The notes below the pieces were generated by a model that had not been told where the DNA came from, made no database searches, and saw only the letters and a program-made list of their open reading frames with translations. 64,000 nt of DNA. It comes from Phaseolus vulgaris (lineage: Eukaryota > Streptophyta > Magnoliopsida > Fabales > Fabaceae). A program made the translations under genes and the position numbers. Below are positions 57,661 to 64,000 of the stretch, one piece after another. Every line of letters starts with the position of its first letter. Position 1 is the first letter of the stretch. The stretch covers positions 37,870,309 through 37,934,308 of the forward strand of contig NC_023751.2 of assembly GCF_000499845.2 (NCBI RefSeq), written 5' to 3'.

Positions 57661-59253
57661 CTACTTGAAGAACTCCATAACCCAGAAATTATTCACATGA
57701 CATTCATATTTGATGCCACTAAATCCAGCTTCTCTTGCCAATTTCATGAACTCTTCTTCAGATCGTTCTTTACCTCCTGGGTTCTGAGTCATCATCAAAA
57801 CATCCATTTGTGAAATTGCCTTATAAGCATTATTATTCTCTGGTATCTTTGGAAGAATTGCCTCCACAACTATCACCTTTCCATCATCAGGAATTGCATC
57901 ATAGCAATTCTTCAACAGTTTCACACAATGTTCATCACTCCAATCATGAAGTATCCACTGTACAATTGCTTAATGTCAAAGCTCATTCAATAAAGTTGAT
58001 ATAACTCATGCATCAGTTTAAATTAAACTCTTTTTTCAACCAACGGTTATTACAATATATATAATTAAAAAATAAAAAAAGTTATAATTAAAATTAAAAA
58101 AATTAATGATTAAAATATCTATTCATATTCAAGATAAGGAACATGTTCATAATTTGTATTAATTATATAAAATATCAAATAAAAAAGGTGTTTGATAAAA
58201 GGAGAGATTTCTCTCCTCTTTAAAATTAAATACTACTATATTTCCCCAGCAACCATCATTATGAATTGACCAAAACTTTCTTACCTTCATAAATAAGGCG
58301 TCTCCTTTAGGCACATTTTCAAACATATCTCCCCCAACATGTTCTACTCCTGCAAAACTCAACCTCTTTAACACTGCACACCTCATAGCTTCATAACATA
58401 TATTAGTAACATGTTCTATTTATGTTATTGTCTTGTAAAACTCTAAATTTACCAAATAAGTCTTCAAAAGACAAAAAGAACATCGTTTTTTTTAATTTTG
58501 CAGAACCACAGGATTGGAATGTGTAAGGATGATACCAGGATAGGAAGGAGCATCTTGAATGACATGAGGCAAGTCAAAATTGATGCCATGGATATGAGGG
58601 TATTTGGAAGTGATCAAGTTAATATTGACTCCAAGACCACCAGCAACATCTACCAGTCTTTTTATGCCCTCAAAACCTTTGTAGGATTGCAGAATCTTCT
58701 TCATCACCAAAGTGGTGTGATTCATCATTGCTGTGTTGAAAACTTTATTGAATCTTGAGTCCAAACGTGGATAGTCAAAAGCATGAGTGCCATAAACCCT
58801 GTTGAATGGAACACCCCCCTCCCTAATTGCATTTTTCAGCTCACTCCTAATAATGTATAAAGAAACTTATTTCAGTTCATAGCCTGAAAGTTCTGCACAG
58901 TTCATAAATCCTCTACGAAACATTTACTTCCAATGACATAATTTAAAACATACCAATATGTTTGTGATGGAAAGGTAGATAAAATGATTATAATAGTTGG
59001 GAGAGAGAGAGAGAGAGAGAGAGAGAGTTTAACCAGCTTTGTAGGAAGATTTTGTCTTGGCATAAGGCCATCAAGGGTCCCAAGGAAACTCCATCAGAAT
59101 TGGGAGCAAAGAATGCGGCCACGGGAGTGATGGTGTAGAGGCGGTGAAAGGAGGGAGGAACACGGTGGTCGGAAATGAGAGAAGAGTGAAGAATGGAGTG
59201 AGAAGAAAGAAGTGCGAGGAGACGATGTAGCATTGAGGCTGCTTGTGGGTTAC

Positions 59254-59572
59254 TGTTGGGAAAAACGGGTAATTTTCCCACTAAAACAAAACTCTAACAG
59301 AGCTACCCGACAAATAATATTGAATAAATAAAGCGGAATAATAAAAGAGATAAAGAGGAAAGAACACACCCGAAAATTGTTAACGGAGTTCGGCCTGTTT
59401 AGCCTAATCTCCGAGCACAGCAAAAACAGCTCACTTTTATTACTATGAGAGAAGATATTACAAATTGGGATATTTAACAGTGAAGGAGAAGAGTTTAATT
59501 TATAACCCCCAAACCTCCTTCCCAAACAATGAACCCACCGATGTGGGACTTGGGATTAAGCCAAAATCAACA
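59254..59572 (-). repeat. 3' LTR of the Copia element
   Basis: 319 bp with TG...CA ends, apparently identical to 62975-63293. It contains CACCGATGTGGGACTTGGGA near one edge and CGGAGTTCGGCCTGTTTAGC in the middle. Confidence 0.95.
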
Positions 59573-59679
59573 AATCTCCACCTTGGCTTAATTTCAAGTC
59601 TCACCTAAAACAAATCTTCTCAAAACATAACAAAAACAAACTTTACAGTGCTTCAAATTTGCGCCTCCGGACGCCAACT

Positions 59680-62600
59680 TCAAATGTGCAAGATATTAAC
59701 CAAGTCTAAACAGTGTTCAAACTTGGTCCTTGTAACCACCTTGGTGAGCATATCTGCAGGATTCTCCGTAGTGTGAATCTTCTGGAGAACAATCTCCTCT
59801 TCTTCGAGAATCTCACGCACAAAGTGATAGCGAACATCAATGTGCTTCGTCCGTGCATGAAAGACTTGATTCTTTGCTAAATGAATAGCACTCTGACTGT
59901 CAGAATATAACTCAAGTTGTTTCTGACCAACTCCCAAGTCTTTAAGCAACCCATGAAGCCAAATTGCTTCCTTCACAGCCTCTGTAATCGCCATATACTC
60001 TGCCTCTGTCGTAGACAAAGCCACCGTAGACTGCAAGGTAGACTTCCAACTAACTGGCGCTTTTGCTAAAGTGAACAAATAACCAGTAGTAGACCGTCGC
60101 TTATCCAAATCACCTGCATAATCAGAATCACAATATCCAACTATGCATTGACCAAGTGATTTATCTTGCTCAAATGTCAATCCAACATCTAAGGTATTTT
60201 GGAGGTACCGTAGAATCCATCTCACAGCTTGCCAATGACCCTTGCCCGGATCATGCATGTACCTACTAACAACACTCACAGCCTGTGAAATATCTGGTCT
60301 TGTACACACCATTGCATACATCAAGCTTCCAACTGCATTTGCATATGGGACTTTCGCCATGTATTCTCGTTCTTCATTAGTCGTCGGAGATAAACAGCTA
60401 CTCAATTTCAAATGAGGAGCAAGTGGGGTACTTACAGGTTTTGTATCTTCGTGTATACCAAAACGTTGTAGTACCTTCTGCAAATACTGCTTCTGTGACA
60501 GCCAAAGTTTTCCCCTCTCTCTGTCCCTGTTTATCTCCATGCCGAGAATCTTCTTGGCTTCCCCCAAATCCTTCATCTCGAACTCTTTACTCAACTGAGC
60601 CTTTAACCTGTCAATCTCAACTTGGCTCTTTGCTGCAATCAGCATATCATCAACATATAAGAGTAAGTAAATGTAGGAACCATCTTCAAGTCTGCGCAAA
60701 TACACACAGTGATCATATTTGCTTCTCTTGTACTTCTGATCCTTCATGAACTTATCAAATCGTTTGTACCACTGTCTCGGAGATTGTTTCAGTCCATACA
60801 ACGATTTGCTAAGTTTACAAACCCAATCTTCTTTACCATCAACCTTGTATCCTTCTGGTTGAGTCATATAGATTTCCTCCTCCAAATCACCGTGTAGGAA
60901 CGCGGTCTTTACATCAAGTTGAGCAAGCTCCAAATTCAACTGTGCTACCAAGGCCAACAAAATTCGAATGGAGGAATGTTTAACAACTGGAGAAAATACC
61001 TCATTATAATCAATTCCCTCCCTCTGAGCAAAGCCTTTAGCAACCAACCTTGCCTTGTAGCGAACATCTTCTTTATTAGGAAATCCTTCTTTCTTTGCAA
61101 ATACCCATTTGCACCCAATTGCCTTCTTACCTTTCGGTAATTGTGCCAGCTTCCACGTCTTGTTCTTCTTCAAAGACTGCATCTCCTCTTCCATCGCACC
61201 TGCCCAATTACCACTCTCTGAACTCAGAATGGCTTCTGGGTAAGTGGATGGAATGTCATCAACAACTGGAAGTGCATAGGCAACCATATCCATGAAACGA
61301 GCAGGCTTCTGAATATCTCGTCTCTGTCTTCTAACTGCAATTGGCGCTGATTGCTGTTGAGATTCTTGGGTAGGAACCTCTTCCTCATCTGACTCTTCTT
61401 CTACCATAGGAGAGTCACTTGTGGTATTTCGTGTTGGGATCACCACTGTCGGCTCAAACTCCACCTGCTTCCGGGCACACTCCACCTGTTGCGGAGTACT
61501 ATCAGCTCCTTCTGGATTTACCTTCTTTAACATGGCAGATTCATCAAAGGTAACATCCCTGCTGATAATCGTCTTCTTTGCCTCTAGACACCACAAACGG
61601 TATCCCTTCACTCCAGGACTAAAGCCCATGAAAAGAGCTTTCTTTGCCCGTGGATCCAACTTTGATTCAATCACATGATAATATGCAATAGAACCAAAAA
61701 CATGCAAAGAATCATAATCAGTTGCAGGTTTTCCAGACCATACCTCTAACGGGGTTTTGCCATCTATAGCAGATGATGGCAAACGATTGACGAGATGTTG
61801 AGCGTATGTCACAGCCTCAGCCCAAAACTCTCTGCCTAACTCAGCATTAGACAACATACAACGAACTTTCTCCACAAGTGTCTTGTTCATACGCTCCGAA
61901 ACCCCATTCTGCTGTGGTGTTTTTCTAACAGTGAAGTGCCGAACTATGCCACAATCTTGGCATACCTTCAGGAACGGATCACTCTTGTATTCTCCTCCAT
62001 TATCTGTTCGGAGAACCTTAATCTTCCTTCCTGTCTGGTTTTCAACTTGAGCTTTCCACTTAAGGAAAATTCCAAGCACATCATTTTTGTTCTTCATAGT
62101 AAACACCCAAACTCTCCTGGAAAAATCATCAACAAAAGTGACAAAATAATGCCTACCTCCGATTGACGGAGTCTTGGCAGGTCCCCACACATCTGAATGC
62201 ACATAATCCAGAATACCCTTGGTATTGTGAATTGCAGTGCCAAACTTCACTCTTCGTTGTTTTCCCAGAACACAATGCTCACAAAATTCAAGTTTGCAAG
62301 CCTTCGTACCTTTCAACAATCCTTGCTTGGTAAGAATTTGCAAGGATTTCTCTCCAGCATGTCCCAACCTCATATGCCACAACTTCGTTGCCTCAGCATC
62401 CTTCTTAGTGCTAGAAGTTGTTGTCGCTACTGTCCCCACCACTGTACTACCTTGGTAGTAATACAAATTGTTCTTCCTCACGCCTTTCAACATCACCAGT
62501 GCTCCTGAAGTTGCTTTAAGAATTCCATCTCGCATCGTCACAACTAGGCCTTTAGATTCTAAAGCCCCCAATGAGATGAGATTCTTCTTCAACTTTGGCA

Positions 62601-62895
62601 CGTACCGTACATCCCGCAAAATTCTGGTGGATCCATCGTGATTCCGCAACTTGATTGAACCTATCCCGACTGTCTTACATGGATTATCATTACCCATGTA
62701 AACAACCCCGCCATCGAGTTCTTGAAAATCAAAGAACCATTCCCGAATGGGACACATATGATAGGTACAACCTGAATCCAATATCCACTCATCTGGATGC
62801 AATGATGCTGAAAGCGAGACAATCAACACATCACTTTTGCTTTCTGCAACATTTGCATCTTGCAGAGCCTTCCCTTCTTGATCCGAATTTGCCAT
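59680..62895 (-). CDS. Copia pol polyprotein (protease, integrase, reverse transcriptase, RNase H)
   Basis: A single open frame of 1071 residues. Order: aspartic protease with DSG at 40-42; the HHCC zinc finger of integrase at about 174-208 (HMRLGH ... CEHC); integrase catalytic Asp235, Asp298 and Glu334 with the D-35-E spacing ([16 protein letters not shown]); reverse transcriptase from about 575 with [13 protein letters not shown] and the YVDD box at 747-750; RNase H from about 920 ([23 protein letters not shown]). No stop or shift is seen. The usual Gag part with its CCHC knuckle, normally fused upstream, is absent; the frame starts in the linker before the protease. Enzymes may be active, but particle formation would need Gag from another element. 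Confidence 0.97.
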   Translation of the reverse strand: MANSDQEGKALQDANVAESKSDVLIVSLSASLHPDEWILDSGCTYHMCPIREWFFDFQELDGGVVYMGNDNPCKTVGIGSIKLRNHDGSTRILRDVRYVPKLKKNLISLGALESKGLVVTMRDGILKATSGALVMLKGVRKNNLYYYQGSTVVGTVATTTSSTKKDAEATKLWHMRLGHAGEKSLQILTKQGLLKGTKACKLEFCEHCVLGKQRRVKFGTAIHNTKGILDYVHSDVWGPAKTPSIGGRHYFVTFVDDFSRRVWVFTMKNKNDVLGIFLKWKAQVENQTGRKIKVLRTDNGGEYKSDPFLKVCQDCGIVRHFTVRKTPQQNGVSERMNKTLVEKVRCMLSNAELGREFWAEAVTYAQHLVNRLPSSAIDGKTPLEVWSGKPATDYDSLHVFGSIAYYHVIESKLDPRAKKALFMGFSPGVKGYRLWCLEAKKTIISRDVTFDESAMLKKVNPEGADSTPQQVECARKQVEFEPTVVIPTRNTTSDSPMVEEESDEEEVPTQESQQQSAPIAVRRQRRDIQKPARFMDMVAYALPVVDDIPSTYPEAILSSESGNWAGAMEEEMQSLKKNKTWKLAQLPKGKKAIGCKWVFAKKEGFPNKEDVRYKARLVAKGFAQREGIDYNEVFSPVVKHSSIRILLALVAQLNLELAQLDVKTAFLHGDLEEEIYMTQPEGYKVDGKEDWVCKLSKSLYGLKQSPRQWYKRFDKFMKDQKYKRSKYDHCVYLRRLEDGSYIYLLLYVDDMLIAAKSQVEIDRLKAQLSKEFEMKDLGEAKKILGMEINRDRERGKLWLSQKQYLQKVLQRFGIHEDTKPVSTPLAPHLKLSSCLSPTTNEEREYMAKVPYANAVGSLMYAMVCTRPDISQAVSVVSRYMHDPGKGHWQAVRWILRYLQNTLDVGLTFEQDKSLGQCIVGYCDSDYAGDLDKRRSTTGYLFTLAKAPVSWKSTLQSTVALSTTEAEYMAITEAVKEAIWLHGLLKDLGVGQKQLELYSDSQSAIHLAKNQVFHARTKHIDVRYHFVREILEEEEIVLQKIHTTENPADMLTKVVTRTKFEHCLDLVNILHI

Positions 62896-62958
62896 TACAG
62901 ACTCACAATATAATATTCAATATTACAAATAATTTCAAACAACCCAAGGCGAACCTTC

Positions 62959-62972
62959 GGCTCTTGATACCA
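62959..62972 (-). other. Primer-binding site of the Copia element
   Basis: The minus-strand text TGGTATCAAGAGCC starts 2 bp inside the 5' LTR. It resembles the initiator tRNA-Met complement TGGTATCAGAGC with one extra A, a variant seen in plant Copia elements. Confidence 0.85.
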
Positions 62973-62974
62973 CT

Positions 62975-63293
62975 TGTTGGGAAAAACGGGTAATTTTCCC
63001 ACTAAAACAAAACTCTAACAGAGCTACCCGACAAATAATATTGAATAAATAAAGCGGAATAATAAAAGAGATAAAGAGGAAAGAACACACCCGAAAATTG
63101 TTAACGGAGTTCGGCCTGTTTAGCCTAATCTCCGAGCACAGCAAAAACAGCTCACTTTTATTACTATGAGAGAAGATATTACAAATTGGGATATTTAACA
63201 GTGAAGGAGAAGAGTTTAATTTATAACCCCCAAACCTCCTTCCCAAACAATGAACCCACCGATGTGGGACTTGGGATTAAGCCAAAATCAACA
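62975..63293 (-). repeat. 5' LTR of the Copia element
   Basis: 319 bp, apparently identical to the 3' LTR at 59254-59572, with GTTAC following at 63294-63298. Should contain the element's promoter; I could not assign a TATA box with confidence. Confidence 0.95.
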
Positions 63294-63524
63294 GTTACTG
63301 CAACTAATCTTTGATGCTATTTCCTTAGCAGAAAGCTTGGCACCTTCTCCCGCTTCTATCAGCACCTCAAACACACCCAGCTCCGTCGCCGTTTGCAGTG
63401 CCATCGAAAGGACCACGGAATTCGTAAGCTGTGCGGCACGCAGGAAGCTTTCTTCATCTTCTACTTCTTCTGGTTCCTTCCTCTTCTCTTCACCATTGAA
63501 CCTTGAATTTGGAAGGCTTGCCAT

Positions 63525-64000
63525 CTACACTTACCTTGTACACAGTCTTCTTCTTCCTTATTCATTTACAATCAACTTCATTTTACATTTAGAACAAAAT
63601 ATTAATATTTATAATAAAAAATTAAAAAAGTTAAAAAATTTCCTTAATCAAAATATCAACAAAATGCAAAAATATTAAAATAATTTTTAAAATTTAAAAA
63701 ATTATAAATAATTAAAATATTAATATTTATTGGGATAAAAAAAATTTTAAGAAAAAATATAATTTGACAACTTTTAAAAATTATATATAAAGAATGAATT
63801 TAAAAATAATTATATATAATAAAAAATAAATTTATAAATATAATAATTTTAGAAAAATTTGAAGTTGTTGATGTATCATTATCCATACATTAAACCCCAT
63901 AATCCATTGAAAATGATTTATTCCTAGTTAGATAGGGACGTCTTGGGAAATTTACAGCTGGTCCAATTTTATTTCGTTTTTAAAAAAATTATGGGTAAAT
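63525..64000. other. 5' flank of OMT copy G, AT-rich
   Basis: A short pyrimidine-rich part (63540-63562 on the plus strand) and then strongly AT-rich sequence similar in style to 36720-36835. No further gene is visible before the window ends. Confidence 0.5.

Larger units (their letters stand above)
59254..63293 (-). mobile_element. Copia LTR retrotransposon without gag, 4040 bp, TSD GTTAC
   Basis: LTRs of 319 bp at 59254-59572 (3' LTR) and 62975-63293 (5' LTR), both beginning TGTTGGGAAA on the plus strand and ending ATCAACA. I compared them line by line and saw no difference. Target duplication GTTAC at 59249-59253 and 63294-63298. The primer-binding site is the inverse of 62959-62972 (TGGTATCAAGAGCC, initiator tRNA-Met type), 2 bp from the LTR. 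A purine-rich tract (AAGGTGGAGATT) adjoins the 3' LTR. Only about 79 bp separate the 5' LTR from the start codon of the single pol-type frame: gag is missing. The domain order is that of Copia, perhaps Tork lineage. Confidence 0.97.
57661..63524 (-). pseudogene. OMT copy G, COMT-like, split by a Copia retrotransposon
   Basis: Exon 1 is divided: 63299-63524 (start ATG 63524) and 59034-59253, with the retrotransposon 59254-63293 and one copy of the 5-bp target duplication between. Exons 2-4 are 58536-58846, 58285-58349 and 57661-57957. The two exon 1 parts total 446 bp, the usual length and phase, and I found no other stop or frameshift: the insertion is the only lesion. It falls in the codons after ISCSN, within the dimerisation domain. 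The SAM motif has Ala (VDVAGG) as in copy A. The catalytic His and both Glu remain in the sequence. The upstream leader differs from the other copies (GTACAAGGTAAGTGTAG), so its promoter may also differ. Confidence 0.9.

Noticed and set aside
60423..62993. Several plus-strand frames of 62-112 residues across the Copia polyprotein
   Set aside because: Shadows of the minus-strand pol frame; no domain resemblance.
59250..63246. Two copies of a 91-103 residue frame starting MGRRFGGYKLN
   Set aside because: Each lies in an LTR of the Copia element; it reads through the LTR repeat and has no known function.

Overview
This window looks like nuclear DNA of a flowering plant. It is AT-rich, its genes have short GT-AG introns, and it is crowded with plant-type transposable elements. 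The style of the repeats (SIRE-like Copia LTRs, LINE families with a short A-tail after TGATAAAA, and CACTA, Helitron and TRIM elements) and the enzyme family suggest a legume, probably of the bean/cowpea group. The species is an inference and was not tested by any search.

The genes are a tandem array of seven class II small-molecule O-methyltransferase (OMT) genes of the caffeic-acid-OMT-like family, all on the minus strand: A (5572-7234), B (16384-18120), C (29779-32708), D (35396-37329), E (42360-44148), F (47505-50799) and G (57661-63524). Each has four exons with the same phases: about 410-449, 308-311, 65 and 297 bp. Copies A-F read as complete enzymes of about 360-373 residues with the His/Glu/Glu catalytic set. 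Copy G is split in exon 1 by a 4040-bp Copia retrotransposon with identical-looking LTRs and a GTTAC target duplication. Sequence at 1-650 matches the 5' flank of copy F, so another copy probably lies just left of the window.

Between the genes lies a duplicated backbone: 5' flank, AT-rich spacer, a decayed Copia gag relic, and a conserved 3' flank. Many later insertions break it up. They include LINE fragments (about 1005-1455, 2950-4968, 8351-9450, 26770-27190, 27664-29385, 37640-38480), SIRE-like LTR pieces (9470-11280, 38480-39316), a Pack-CACTA element carrying a BTB-like gene fragment (21346-23776), CACTA-type MITEs, a 1-kb foldback (25419-26478), three short Helitrons (31090-31829, 45088-46048, 54215-56457), a TRIM (40290-40619), Ty3/Gypsy remnants (51605-53700) and several satellite-like arrays.

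The OMTs would methylate hydroxyl groups of phenolic or flavonoid-type substrates with S-adenosylmethionine in the cytosol. The catalytic residues are constant, but residues aligned to the substrate pocket of lignin COMT vary between copies. The array therefore looks like a diversifying specialised-metabolism cluster and not a set of lignin housekeeping genes. I saw no wholly new type of system. The most informative features are the recent gag-less Copia insertion, the pocket variation, the nested insertions in copy F, and the MITE with its paralogous empty site.
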